Assembly (NCBI GenBank): GCA_036250195.1
Contig: JAVHZZ010000011.1
Span: forward strand, 61,188,919 to 61,252,918
Direction: 5' to 3'
Length of the DNA stretch: 64,000 nt
From: Mixophyes australis
Taxonomy: Eukaryota; Chordata; Amphibia; Anura; Limnodynastidae
Shown here: piece by piece, positions 12,170 to 25,257 of the stretch
Layout of the letters: every line of letters starts with the position of its first letter
Numbering within the stretch: position 1 is the first letter of the stretch
Notes under the pieces: model-generated
What the model was told of the DNA's origin: nothing
The model's database searches: none
The model's input: only the letters and a program-made list of their open reading frames with translations
Position numbers and translations under genes: made by a program

Positions 12170-14089
12170 ACTTCTCTGCACACCTTCACCTCTTTCCCCT
12201 TCCTCCCTTAGAGCTCACTATTATGACACTTACTTCAAAAACAAACTTACACCATTCAACAAGATATTGCTGTATGCCAAATTCCACACACTCCATTTAC
12301 CTTCACCTACATTCTCCAATCTACCCTCAGCTCATTCTCTCTAGTAGCTGAAGTCTCTGCACTCATCTCATCAATTCAACCTACAACCTGACCCTTCGAC
12401 CCTATTCCTTCCCAACCTCTCTGGTCCATCTCCCCCACTGCATGTCCACCACTAGCTCACCTGTTCAACCTGTCATTCTCCACTGGTACATTTCTATCCT
12501 CCTTTAAAAATACACTCAATACACAATTCTAAAAACCACCTCTTGACCCAGACTCTCTCTCTCCAACTATCACCCTATTTCTCTCCCATTTACTTCAAAG
12601 CTACTTCAGTCACCTGTGTACAACCGACTCTCTCACTTTTTGTCCTCTCACTCCAATCTCATCTTTTTGCAGGCATCTGCCCCTAACAATCCACTGAAAT
12701 TGCACTCACAAAAGTGATAGACTTTGTTGTAAATAGGTAATTTAAGGGTCATTCCTCCATACTCTTCCACTCTGCTGCTTTTGACACTGTTGATCACCCT
12801 GTTCTTCAACATACCCTGAATTGGACTTCATGACACAATTATTTTCTGATTCCCCTCCTACTTTGCAATCCACTTCTTTAGTGCTTCTGTCTCTGGCACA
12901 TCCTCCCCTTCATTACCAGTGTCTTTTGTGGTTTCACAAAGGTATGTTCATGGCCTTCTACTTTTTTCCCTGTGTACCTCTTCTCTTGGGAAACTAATTC
13001 ACTCAGACAGCCTCCAGTACCACCTCTACGCCGATGACACCAAAATCTACCTCTCCCCCGGTGACTTGTCCCTTACTGTATTATCTTGTGTAACCAACTG
13101 TCACTCTGCTCTCTGCACATGGATATCTCAAAGCTACCTATAGCTGAAAATGTCCAAAACAGAACTTATCATATTCCATCCTCCAAGATTCACCACATTC
13201 CATCAAATCTCTTTCACCATCAAAATCACCACAGTTTCCTTAGTCTCCCAAGCCCACTGCCTTGGTTTCACACTTGACTATGCCCTCTTCTTCAATACTC
13301 TCATCCAGCGTATCTCTCATCTCAATCTTACTACCTCCAAATTAGAAAGATTGCCAGAATACACATTTTCTTACCTAACATGCTACCAAAACTCTTATCT
13401 ATTGTTTCATCATCTCTTGCCTTGGCAGATGCTATATGGCTTTCACCTCACCCAACTATTCCTCGTCAATCCATGCTAAATGTTGCAGCAAGACTGATCT
13501 TCCTCTCTCTCACAGCTCCACATCTGCTGCTTCACTTATCAAATCCCTTCACTGAATCCATGTCCTCCAGAATCCAATTCAAGTTAAAGTCCTAAATACC
13601 ACAACTCCTTTGCACATTTCAAACCTCATTTGAAAATACTCTCCCTCACAGATCTATTTCTGACTATTACCTTGTCTCATTTCTGGTAACCACCTGTCAC
13701 TCCAACATACAAGAATTCTACTCTGCTGCTACCCACTTGCGGATTTCCTTATTATGCCCTATCAGACTTTCCCACAGCCTTTTAAATCTTTAGATGCTCT
13801 CTGAAAACCCAACTCTTTATTAGAGCTTACCCTACTTACGCCAATATTACTCACACTAATGCACCTTCACAACTTCCTAATCTCCACTCTGAGTCACACT
13901 TGCTGCTTGTGTTTCAGCTGTGTACTTTTCCAATTAGAGTTTAAACTCTCTTGAGTAGGGCTCTCCCCGTCCTTTGTTTACACGTCTATATTTATTTTGT
14001 CTTCCTTGTAAGTCCCTGTTTTATGTATATCATGTTTTTCGTACTATAGGGTGCTGCAGAGCACTGTGGCACCTTAAAAATCTACAATG

Positions 14090-14127
<38 letters not shown>
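12170..14127 (+). pseudogene. L2-type LINE, degraded reverse transcriptase
   Basis: This is a second copy of the same clade, broken by frameshifts and stops. Recognisable pieces in order are the linker (YYDTYFKNKL), RT start (FDPIPSQPLW, PPLAHLFNLSFSTG), a block near 12770-12810 resembling LLDLSAAFDTVDH, then 12919-13143 with LLFSLCTSSLG and the catalytic YADDTKIYLS near 13029. After these come the thumb and C-terminal parts up to about 13820. The 3' end at 14050-14127 is a gggtgctgcagagcac block and an ATA/TAA microsatellite tail. Unlike the upstream copy it keeps the YADD box. It is inactive. Confidence 0.85.
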
Positions 14128-14129
<2 letters not shown>

Positions 14130-14351
14130 TACAACCATGGGATTAGCCACAGTATTGAAAGTAAAACTTATGTTTTGAGAAATCATACTAGAAGGGCTAT
14201 GGAATGGCAGCAAATTCACCAGGTGTTAAAGGCAATTTAACATGTCCTAACTCTATAGTGTGTGTACCTTTTAAAACAATAAAATAGAAGCAAGGTCATT
14301 TAAACCAAGAGGAAAGCAATCATTTTTCACAAACACAACAGTGTCTCCTTT

Positions 14352-15260
14352 TAACTTAATTCCACTTACTTAGAAGCCACAAGTAAGCAAACTCAGAAAT
14401 GACTGCTGTATTTAAATTGTATCAAGTGTAATATCTGCCATCCATCAATTTTTATCTAGGTGTGTTGCCAGAGAGAAAATAAAAAAGGTGCTTATTAAAC
14501 CAAGAAAGAAAAAGTGTCCCTATTAACTAGATAAAATAAAAGTGTGAAGTTTAACCAAAAGCATGCCTTTAAATCAAATGCAAAAATTAAGGCCTTCTGA
14601 ACCAAAACACAGACCACACAGTCTTTCATTCAAAAAGTAGTCTTATGAAAGATTGTCTATTAACCCAAATAGAGAAAAGAAAAAATATGTTTTTTCACAG
14701 ACAACAATCAATCATGTTGGATTAACTCAATTTATTTACAAGTTACTTAATTCGGAAAGCTCAAAAATCAGTACACCAATTAAGTTTATTGCATGTGTAA
14801 AACCTTAATGTCCCCCACACAAACACACATACCTATATTTAAACACAGTCTATTTCACACAAAGTATCTGCTGTTGGATTAACTCCATGTACTCAAAAGT
14901 CATAAATGAGTACTGTAGCTAGAGTAATAGCAGATGTAAAATTATTCCTTTTCATTTAGATGTGCTACTACATAGAATAGAAAAAAATATTTTTTAAGCT
15001 AAAATAAAATGTACATTTAACTCAAGGAATTCACCTAATCACAGACAAAAGTAAAAACGTATATTTACAGTCATACATAGAATGGTATGAGATTAAAAAA
15101 AAGTGTTTATTCTAACATAAGTGAAGTATTTAAGTCAAACAATTAAATAACGCGAACACAGAAAAAAGTTTACAAAGTGTGTTTTTCTTTTGAACAAACA
15201 GGATTCTGCAAGTAGGATTAATTCCACTTACTCACAAGGTACAAATGATAATTATGAGAA
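14352..15260. repeat. Degenerate repeated modules, irregular spacing
   Basis: A module like ggattaactccact.tactca followed by aaatgagt.ctg appears near 14352, 14718, 14876 and 15213. The intervening sequence is AT-rich with recurring ttaaac and aaaagtg motifs. Spacing is irregular (about 160-370 bp), so this is an eroded repeat and not a clean tandem array. Confidence 0.4.
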
Positions 15261-16029
15261 ATGAGTGCTGCGACTAGATTTGCAGCATATCAAAAATTAC
15301 CTCCAATATTCCAAAAATGAATATTAGTCTATGGTGTAAATGTATACACTTTTGAATATTTTTTGTTTCTTTGCATTTTTTTCAGCAGCAGTCTACATAG
15401 TTGTCAACATTTTAAAAAGTTTTCCAGGGACACTTTGCTGCTGAGGTAGAGCAGATGAACATGTTACCTGCAAAACTATGTCATGGGCTTTGTAGCACTA
15501 CAATTATTGCATGTTGACTATAAATGAATATAAAGCAACTTCTTTTAAATACAGCTTTGCAACAAATATTAATTTATACACCCTAGAGAATATTTGTGGG
15601 TAATTGTATCAAATTTACAATTTTCCACAGACACAACATTTAGGGACTGTTACTAGAAATTAGGGGCCGTTGGAAACTATGTAGTCTGTAATAGTGTTAT
15701 CTATTTTCCCCCCCTCAAATACAAATAAAAAAGAAAAGCAAATAAAAGCAGCTAAAATAAGAACATGAGGAAAATAAGCCAAAATGACATAGAGATCTGA
15801 CATCTTTGTGTCCAAACTCATATAGTGCATTAAATCCCACAAAAAATACACTTTTCTAAAAAAAAAAAGGTGACATCTACTTTTGTTGTTCTGTTTTCGT
15901 GAGTATTCTTTTAGATATGTTTTCTTTATAAATGCAATTGATTCTGTATTAACTGGCACATGAACCTAAATATTACAAATAAGAAGGTTAATTAAATTTT
16001 AAGGTTTATATATGAAGCAACATGTGTTG

Positions 16030-16175
16030 GCTATTGACAGGATCAGAAAAAAAGTGATAGTGAAGTGGTAGTAACGTGATAGTGATAGTGTTTATTGGCT
16101 AACTGGATAGATTTATGTTGTTAGCTTTTTTTTAGCATAGGTCACTTCATCAGACAAAACATGACTCAAGTGGTG
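16030..16175 (-). mobile_element. Possible PLE-end fragment
   Basis: On the minus strand a ctgatgaagtgacctatgct block is followed by aaagctaacaac and by ccagttagccaataaac. A CTGATGA...AAAGC arrangement is reminiscent of hammerhead-bearing PLE ends seen elsewhere in this window, but the second helix and the GAAA box are not intact. There is no coding relic nearby, so this stays tentative. Confidence 0.25.
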
Positions 16176-16431
16176 AAGGAGACTAATGAAGAGTGTCAAG
16201 TTAATTATTTTGTTCAGACTTATTTACTGTCTTTAGTAAAATTCAGTTGCAAAATAATTATTAAAAGATGTGTTCGTTGAATACATGCTTGATTTAACTA
16301 TATCTAAAACAATTATTTTTAATAATATGTGTCAATTCTTTATAAACTATTTTATTTACATTTAGTTTTGCAGCAGATTTGTGCTAAATATACTGTATTA
16401 GGTAAATCAGTACTAACAATAAATATAAATG

Positions 16432-16467
16432 AATTGATGCTGTTTATTTAAATAAACAGCATCAATT
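16432..16467. repeat. Perfect 36-bp palindrome, no spacer
   Basis: The left half 16432-16449 (aattgatgctgtttattt) is followed without a loop by its exact reverse complement at 16450-16467. The symmetry stops at the next base on each side. No transposase or longer flanking inverted repeat is visible. Confidence 0.95.
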
Positions 16468-19400
16468 GCATTTACGTTTAAAATGTGCACTTATTGATAT
16501 CAACCAACCTCTTTATTTCATTGTCTAACTTTTTTAAATAGATAAATACTATGTGTCTCAATTTACATCTAAATGTAATGTTGGTAAATGAGTCCTAAAG
16601 TGTTTTTCCAGAATCTCTACATCAGCATATTTCACTTTTTCTACATCCCTCGTCCATCTGCATATAAAACTACGAAACAGTAATATGTTTATCTGAACTT
16701 ATTTTTAAATCAAATTAGGAAAATATGTGTTGCCTCTTCATTTTCTCACCTTTTCACGTGAAGAGCAGACTGTGTTTGGCCGTGCTGCTGCAAGTTGTTT
16801 CTGAAAGTGACTTCAGTCTGTCTCTCTAACTGTATATTTTGAATCACTGCCAGATTTACTGACCAGCACTACTGCTTTTGCCAATGAGCTGAAGAGATGT
16901 TGAGTCTCAGTTCCTATTACATGCCATATTAACTATTTGGTTGCTTTGATATTTATTAATGAACAAGGTACAATTGATTTTGTTACCTTAACAATAAAAT
17001 ATTGAAAAAGAGAATATATAAAACATTATGGGCAAACTGGTGTTAATCCTCAAATGCAGCAATCAGGGTCATAAACTATGAAATACATATTGTTAGAGTA
17101 AATTATAAACTTTACAGTCATTTCAGAAAAAAGTAAAAAAAAGTGTTACACCAATGCATTATATGGAGAATATTTCAGTATAAATAGCAGAATGTACAGA
17201 GTCGTCTTATTGCATGGGCACGCTGGACAGATGGCCGGGGCCCCAGGAGCATAGGGGCCCCATAGACTAGACAGCTTTTCAGTATATTATTTTGGGAGAT
17301 CTATTCAGACCCTTCAAACTCTCTTGTTTAAAATGTTTAGGTGGACTAATCACCTCAGTATCAGCTGTTATCTGTACATGCGATCTTGCTGTTGTGAATA
17401 CATATCTTGACCTTGGCGAAAACAACGTGAACTGGCTTTCAGTCATGTCTATGGAAAATGACATCCTGAAGACCATTGGCTTCAAGCCAATTATAAAGCA
17501 ATTCTCTGCAAAGAAAATTTGCAAACGTTTCTGTTGGACACTTGATTAATAATAAATAATCCATTGTAATTTTGTACTGTGTCATCTCCGTGTGTATGAT
17601 TTACCATCTGAGTACAATTTTTAAGTTGAATTTCTTGTTTTTCAACTACAAGGCTCATGTCATATTGTCCAAACGTTTGTGTGGATTAATCTCTGCTGTA
17701 CAGCATGTTTTTTAATGTTTAAACACTGATTTTGTTGGAGGTACCAATAAATATAAGCATAATTTTATCGATAATTTACATTTTTATTCCTGTGAGTGGG
17801 TGTGTAGGTAGGACCCCAGTGCACTGCTTGCCCAGGGCCTATAATGCTTTTAAGATGGCTCTGAGTTACTATATGACTCACTATACTGAAGAGTGTTTTA
17901 CCAAAGACAATAATCACTTTTTTATACTTTATACCTGTTGGTTGATCTAAGTCTCTGTTGGATTATTAGCACCCTTCCCATCACTGTTATGTTTTACCAT
18001 ATTAGTAACTGACATTTTTTTTGACCAGGCCGGTAAATTGCTAAGTGACTATTTTAGGAAGTCTTCCTTGAAGGAATGCTAACTGTCAACTAAAACAAAA
18101 ACACCTATATTTGAGGGCAGCACACCTCATAGTGAAGGTGCTAATGTGACAACGAAGGTTAGAATTGTGAGTCCTAAAATTATACATAGCAAAATGTATA
18201 GTAAGAATTACAATGTATTAAAGAGTATATACTGTATTATTGGAATTTCTGGATTGCAGTTTACATTCTCAGTTCTACTTTTCTATCACATGATAGTTCA
18301 GTAACACAAGTTGCTTTTATGTCTGACAAGCAAACTGACCTATTCCTGGAATGAAGACAGGAGGTGGTGATAGATGTAAGGGTTGAGGAGTTTACAATGC
18401 ACAATTGTGTATAATACAAAATCTGTTTTACAAAGATGTGCAAATCAGTTTACGTTTACAACTACTTCATTATATATAACAGTCTATTTAATTTAAACTC
18501 TTAACTGCTTTTATTGTATTGGTAATGTTGCATTTCTGTTTCCATAAAAAGAAAATCAGTTTAACACTGGTTTGAATATCTATGATTAAAGCATGTTGCA
18601 TATACTTTACCAGTTAAAAATGAAAAAAGTGTAACAATTTAGAAAAACTAAAAATGTAATACAGATAGCATTTACATACCACATATACGAGTATAGAATA
18701 ATATGGTCCTAAATAAAGAGTAGGAGAAACCTCCAATGCGAATGCATTTTTGATATTGTAAATGTGAGTTGTTGAAGAAAAGAAAAAGGTATATTTCAGG
18801 AATGAGCTTTATGAAATTAATGTAATTAAGTGTAGAATCATGAAAAAAAGCATTTTGGAAGCTGCAAATAACACAAAATACCACACTGAGATAGTAGAGA
18901 ACTTTCTCTGAAACAAGATCTAGGGAAAGGGAGTCAGTCTTAGAGTATAAGGAACAGAGAAAAATAGGAAATCCCAGGAGTACCATTTTCTACGCGGTAC
19001 TCAGAATCCTCAAGAGCAGTGATAGCCATTATTCAGAATTAATGGCATGTCCTACTCAAAAATGAAGATCTAACACAGTTACTGTTATTATTTAGGAAAG
19101 CCCCAAACCTGAAACAAAAATTAGTCACCTTGAATCATATAAAGACAAGTGAGCAGATTGGCCAATGATAGAGAGGGACAAAAAAGGTTTATTGTAATAA
19201 ACTTGCAAGTGCCTTACTTGCACAAGTCCCCCAAATTCCACCGAATTCCACCCAGAAAGTCTGACTATCATCTCTCCAATAGCTGGGAGCACCTCTGACC
19301 AAGGCTCAGCCCCTACACTGGAGGCCTGCTGTGGTAGTCTAACCTCACTGTAGGAACTCTGGGAGTCATGTCATTCTTGACACAAGAAAGCAGATAACAC

Positions 19401-20154
19401 CATCCAGTTACACTTAGTCAGTACCATAAGTGTGTGAGACATCTACGCAATCTCACTTAAAGCCCTGCACTTCTGCAAATAAGTGGCAGCATTGGAAGAG
19501 TTAGAGTTGTTTAAGCAGATCTGTATTACCTACACGTTGAGGCTGAAAGCTGCACTTAATGTAGGCCACATATTCTCTTTTTCCATACATATGGGCCCAA
19601 TATAAAATCTTGTCTTGCCTTTATTGTCAATGGGCCATCTGATTCCCAGAATTAATAAGTGTAACACTATATTAAATGGGCTAGAATTACCAACCAACTA
19701 CTGCTTAGCCTTGGGAATAGGTGGATATCTCTTTTTATATCTAGATGTCATCTGCCTCTAAGATCAACATATCAAAATACCCATTGACTGACATTTCCAT
19801 ACAGTCTAATTATGCTGTCTACACTAACCATTTTCTTCTCTATTAACACACTTGCTTCAGACACTCTGCTGCCTTCCAGGGGCTTTCTGATCATAATAGT
19901 GCTATGTACATTTCAAGCACTGATCTTAATGAACTCCTAGTGAAAAAGCCTGTACTTCAGGACTAAATATTTAATGTCCACTGACCCAAATCTCCTGTTT
20001 CACTACGAATGGAATGAAACTCTTCTCCCATTTTATTCTACTTTGTCCTTTTACATCATTTATCATGCATAAATCATCCACAAAAGGAAAAATAGGGGTG
20101 AACTCTGAAATGACACAACACTTCTATCAGATGCAATCTCCGCACTGTCTCTAA

Positions 20155-20437
20155 GTGCAGGAGATGGCGCCTGTATTCTCAGACGATTGCATCCTGTTGC
20201 CTAGCAATGGGACGTCTCATTCCTCTTCCCTGCCATGCAATGCGCATGCTTTCAACAGAAGGCCCTGTGTCCCGTTGCTAGGCAATGACCACAACCTGCG
20301 CACCTTGTGCAGCTACGCCCAAATTCCCTGGTGAATACCAGGGGTGTGTTAAACTCTGCGTCTCCCTTTTCAGTTGCACAAATACCAGCTATTGGCCACT
20401 TCTGCTTGTTACGTGACAGTATACTCTGGCCAAAATA
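20155..20437 (+). mobile_element. Gypsy LTR or leader fragment
   Basis: This GC-richer block contains gttgcctagcaatggg and, repeated, gttgctaggcaatgac. It ends cgtgaca just upstream of a gag relic in the same orientation. By position and TGACA ending it should be LTR or leader sequence of the relic that follows. The 5' boundary is not defined. Confidence 0.5.
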
Positions 20438-20440
20438 TGA

Positions 20441-21845
20441 ATGGACAGGACTAACTTTCCGCCTGTGACCTCCTGCTACATTTATTTGGCCCAAAGGCTG
20501 GACCAACAAGAGACCAATCAAGCTCATCTCCTACAATGTCTCCAGGGGATTGTATTCTGCCTAGACATGCTTCAAGGGTCCCTTCCTGCTACCAATCGAG
20601 AATTTTTTTTCCAAAAGGACCAAAGTGGCATATATTAGTTCCCTTCTTTCTGGTCAAGCCCTGGCATGGGTCTCTTTTCTGAGAATGAGATGAGCCCATG
20701 CACTATTCTATCTTCATAGAAAACTTTCGTAAGGTGTTTGGCCAACGTGGTCACGTTACCTCGGATGCCTCCAGTTTGCTGGCTCTTCGCCAAGGATCCC
20801 TTTCTGTTCGACAACATGCGGTACAATTCCGCACTTTGGCCTCAGAACTCCACTGGAACAACGAGGCCACCTTTTGGCAGGGTTTTAACCATTACATCAA
20901 AGATGACCTGGCCTCTCGTGAGCTTCCATCCAGCCTGGACAAGTTGATTTCTCTCTGCATCAAGGTGGACATCCACCACAGAGAGCGCATTCAAGAACAT
21001 GATAGGTCCCATCATAATTTTCTCTTCCTGGCTTCTCAGTTCCAGCCACCCATTTCTCCTCCTGAAGAACCCATGCAAATAGGCCAAACTCACCTTTCTC
21101 AAGAGGAACGAGACAGAAGCATGAAGAATCTCCTGTCTTTATTGTGGGGAACCAGGTTATCTACTCTCTTCCTGTCCCAAGAGGCCAGGAAACACTTCAT
21201 CCTAGGCAATATTAGAGGGTCATCCTAGGATCCAAGTCCTTTACCCCCTATTCCTTGAAAGGGTCCGAATTTCTCATGCTGGTGAATCTTTTTTTTACGG
21301 ATGGCCCCCAGCAATTGACAGGTTTCGTGGACTCTGGATCTGTAAAGAACTTCATATCTGCCAACCTGCCTTTGTAGCTCCATCTCTTTATGAGATTGGG
21401 ATAGATGGTAACCACATCACTAACAGCTCCATTAATCGAGTCACCAGTTCGGCCCTTCTGTTGGTAGGATGTCTCCCCTCTGAATGGATAAGTTTCCAAA
21501 TTCTTCCACAGTCTGTAAATCCTGTCAGTCTAGGCTTACCATTACTCAAGGCTCACTCGCCAAAGTTTGATTGGCTTCGAGCACAAGTCACCTCCTGGGG
21601 ACCCAATTGCAAGAAACATTGTTTGACATCTGTAATACCTTCTAACATTTTGATTCCTTGTTTTACCTTCTCTCCTCAGTCGGTTCTTCCGCAAGTTTAC
21701 GCTGAGTTCCTGGATGTATTCAGCAATGTAGTCGCTGAGTCCTTGTCATCACATCGACCCTGGGACTGCCCAATCACCCTTATTCAGGGCAGGAGCATCC
21801 ATAGCGGTAGGGTATTTCCCTTATGATTACCAGAATCCAACCGCA
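20441..21845 (+). pseudogene. Ty3/gypsy gag-protease relic
   Basis: The best gag stretch (20698-21228) aligns with the gag of the two young copies: RKVFGQRGHVTSDAS, LRQGSLSVRQHAVQF, ASELHWNNEA, FWQGFNHYIKDDLASREL and PPEEPMQIGQ. The CCHC knuckle region that follows is present but out of frame and degraded. Further on, a protease start with an intact VDSGS-type motif lies near 21328-21345. Then 21461-21826 matches the post-protease linker (LPLLKAHSPKFDW, SSHRPWDCPI, GRVFPL). The element stops abruptly near 21845, before RT. Several frameshifts and stops make it inactive. Confidence 0.85.
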
Positions 21846-22420
21846 ATCAAGACAAAGATGACAACTCTGAAACAACACAAGCTACAAAAGGAGATATCTT
21901 TGCACTTCAGGAACTAGTTAGGTTCATTAGCTTCATATGTCCAGAAATCGATATCTGATCTTAAATCAATATAAACACAAGGCATAATCCTCACTACAAG
22001 AGCAAAAAAATAGATCTCGAAAATCAGGAAAGATGGAACAACATTCGCATCCCCAATATCACTGAATCAGTTGCAACCAATGGTTTGTAACCAATTCTCA
22101 TGCATGTGTTTTCTGAAAGAACATACTGATCTACACATACAGATAGAAAGGGCTCATAGAACCCTCTTCCCTAAACAGAAAAATCAAGAACCCCCAGGGG
22201 ATGCTATATAACTACTTTTTTTAAATTGAAAGACAAAATTACATCATCATGAATGCACCAATCCTACATATAATTCAAAAGAGAGAAACTTCAGATATTT
22301 TGGGACCTGACTCCAACTATAAGTGCAAAATGACAGGATCTCAGCTAAATCATGCATATTTTGTGAGGATACAGTTATAAGTAAAAGTGGGGTTTAACCT
22401 CCAAGCTTATTGTATCTGTG
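21846..22420 (+). pseudogene. L1-type ORF1 fragment
   Basis: Broken frames encode ENQERWNNIRIPNITES at about 22018-22070, which fits the end of the L1 ORF1 coiled coil (LEDRSRRNNIRIRG-type). Next comes IERAHRTLFPKQKNQEPPG at about 22143-22200, the conserved RNA-recognition-domain signature of L1 ORF1. Stops and frameshifts are frequent. The fragment abuts the truncated gypsy relic, so one probably inserted next to or into the other. Confidence 0.7.
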
Positions 22421-22966
22421 GGTAACAAGCAACATGTAATTCATGATCCCAGAGAAGGTAAAGACTTCCTCTGCACACTAAATCTACGTTTGCTCTCATA
22501 TGGTAGAATGACTTTACAATGACAAATCCTCTGCTCCGCGATCAAGCCGCCTACCAAGCTGTTTGTTAGGCCTATGTTGGCCCATTTACCCTGAACTGAC
22601 TTGTTCATTCAATCTTTTATTTCTCCTACTATCTGACATACATTACCTATTTATTTTTTAGTTGCTGATAATATATATTTATCAGCGAACCGAGCCCACC
22701 CGAACTTTGCCAATCCGAATACCAAGCCGAGCTGGCACAGTACTTTCACGCACCCTCGGAAATGAAAACGAGGCAAAACGTCATTATTGCATCGTCGGAT
22801 CTCACAGTTTTGGATTCTATAAGAACCTCTCTCCAAGGCGATCCAGCGCCATTTCACAGAGAGACACAGAAGGAGTAGCACGGTTCTTGGCAATCTCTAG
22901 TTCAGTTGGGCAGCGTCATATTTAAAACATAAAGAGCAGGGGTGGCAGTTTCCTTAAAAGTTATAG

Positions 22967-23950
22967 CTCACACAGAAACAGGAGAGGTCCATTTCTCCAT
23001 TGCTATTTGTCATTGCTAAAATAGAAATAATAGGGTTGTCAGTGTTCTTCAAAATCTGCAGTCACATTGTACTGTGTTATTATAGGTCGCACAGAAATAG
23101 GAGAGGTCCATTGCTCCATTGCTATTTGTCATTGCTAAAATATAAATAATAGGGTTGTCAGTGTTCTTCAAAATCTGCAGTCACATTGTACTGTGTTATT
23201 ATAGCTCGCACAGAAATAGGAGAGGTCCATTGCTCCATTGCTATTTGTCATTGCTAAAATATAAATAATAGGGTTGTCAGTGTTCTTCAAAATCTGCAGT
23301 CACATTGTACTGTGTTATTATAGCTCGCACAGAAATAGGAGAGGTCCATTGCTCCATTGCTAGTTGTCATTGCTGAAATAGAAATAATAGGGCTGCCAAT
23401 GTTCTTCGAAATCCGCAGTCACATTGTACTGTTTTATATAGCTCCCACAGAAACAGGAGAGGTCCATTTCTAATTGTCATTACTGAAATAGAAATAATAG
23501 GGCTGTCAGTTTTCTTCAAAATCTGTAGTCACATTGTACTGTGTTATCATAGCTTACACAGGAACAGGAGAGGTCAATTGCTCCATTGCTAATTGTCATT
23601 GCTGAAATAGAAATAATAAGGCTGTCAGTGTTCTTCAAAATCTGCAGTCACATTGTACTGTGTCATAGCTCACCCAGAAATAGGAGAGGTGGCAGTGTTT
23701 AGTGCTGAAACAGAAATTCAAATATTAGGCTGGCAGTGTTTTTAAAAGTCTCCAGTGACATTCTAATATGCCACAGCTCATACCGAAACAGGAGGGGTGG
23801 TAGTGTCCTTGTCACTCTCCAGTCTCCAGTCACATTGTTCTTGTCACTCTACAGTCTCAGTGTCGTTGGTCCCACAGAAACAGGGGTAGCAGTGTTCTGG
23901 TCACTTTCCAGTCTTCAGTCACACTGTTCTTGTCACTCTCCAGTCTCAGT
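22967..23950. repeat. Subterminal minisatellite, 111-119-bp units
   Basis: The motif ggagaggt recurs at 22981, 23100, 23219, 23338, 23456, 23567 and 23683, giving spacings of 119, 119, 119, 118, 111 and 116 bp. Further decayed units run to about 23950. Units contain ccattgctatttgtcattg, aataatagggttgtcag and cacattgtactgtg. The first three full units are nearly identical, and divergence grows to the right. Confidence 0.92.
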
Positions 23951-24039
23951 CATGATGATACTAATCCCTCTACGTCATCTGCTAAAGCCTATGTTCAAGT
24001 GCACAGTGGTTTTAAGTCAAGGAAACAAAAATGTAAAAA

Positions 24040-25197
24040 AAAGGCTTGCACCTTTTTAATGAAAAAAACACCTGTCTAATAAAGGTGAAAGTTTACTGTA
24101 GAAAAACATAAAATTGGCAACATTCTACCCAAAATATTAACAAGCATACCAGCATCAGCTATCTCCCTTCTCTCAGCTAGATCCAAGGCACCTGCAAACT
24201 ACACTTTCATCATCCTCATCCTCATCAGTGTGTGCATCATCTTTACAAAATACTAATTCATCTTTGCTGAAATCCACCATTACAAAAGTCTCTGTTGCTG
24301 ATAATGGCCTTCCATGTGGAATTTGTAGTTCATTTTACGACAGAGCTGTGACGATTTTTGGGCAGTTCTTATACACCAGACCAAATGTCAAAATGTTGTG
24401 CTGACTCATCTGCATTACCACTGGGTGTCTTGGGAAAGCTACATTTTTCCTAGCAGCAGTTGCCAAAGAAATTGGGGGAGGACGAGTTGTCGTGTCATGT
24501 ACCACTTGAGCTGTCAGCTTGCTGACCAGGAGCTCATTGCATCTCTTGATATCTGGGTGAGCTGGAAAGAAAGAGAAGACATAGCTCTTAAACCTAGGAT
24601 CATGTACAGTTGCCAAAATGTAGTGATCTGATTTCAAGATGTTGATAACTGGCGAAGTGAATAAAGTACTTAATCTACAAGTCCTACATAGTTAGCGGAA
24701 TTTGTTTAATTTCCTCCTTCAATTTCTCTAGCTGCCTTTCAAATGGTCTAATTAGGGGAATCACCTGACTCAAACTAACAGTATCTGAACTCACTTCACA
24801 AGTGCTAACTTAGAGTGGTTTCTGCACCTTGCTAATACGGAAAGTATTCTCCACTGCGCTGGACTAAAGTACATTCCCCTTCAAATTCGATTCTTCTTGT
24901 AGCAGATGCAATCTCCTACATGCTGTTGCAGAATGCCAAAAATTACCCAAATTATTTCTGGACCCAGACAGCATCTCCTGCATGTCACTGTCATTTTTTA
25001 ATGACACGGTATCACCAAGTTGATTGTGTGAGGAAAACAGAGATTGTGATAGAATTCTTCCCGCTGTAATGCTCTCACAATATTGGTGGCGTTATCACAA
25101 ATGACATACCCTCAGGAAAGTCCAAACAGGATAAGCCATGTTGCAATGACATCCCTTAGTTTTTTCAAACAGGTTGTCAATTGGTTTGCCTCTTAGT
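24040..25197 (-). pseudogene. hAT transposase C-terminal part, inverted copy
   Basis: Read on the minus strand, 24335-24637 encodes VHDPRFKSYVFSFFPAHPD and RCNELLVSKLTAQVV, the conserved region of hAT transposases around the DPRFK motif. The surrounding 1.15 kb is the diverged reverse complement of about 26130-27330, with matching blocks such as gtcatttatgataacgccacc, gcaggagatgctgtctg and ggcaggtgc. It therefore forms the left arm of a long imperfect inverted repeat. Frameshifts and stops are present and the N-terminal part is absent. Confidence 0.75.
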
Positions 25198-25257
25198 GTA
25201 GCCGGTGATGTACAAATGTAAGATACCACTTTATATTTGCAACAGGATGAGGGGGAT

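Larger units (their letters stand above)
14130..20150. other. AT-rich gene-poor stretch
   Basis: I find no supported gene. Open frames such as 15660-15959 (-), 17292-17549 (+) and 18672-18986 (-) have no recognisable motif. Local items listed separately are degenerate modules at 14352-15260, a PLE-end-like block near 16030-16175 and a perfect palindrome at 16432-16467. Short GC-rich blocks at 17212-17275 (ggccggggccccagg) and 17808-17850 (tgcccagggcct) may bracket another old insertion. Confidence 0.5.

Noticed and set aside
17292..17549. 85-codon open frame with an overlapping 81-codon frame on the other strand
   Set aside because: No motif, no splice or promoter context, and the paired frames look like chance; left as non-coding.
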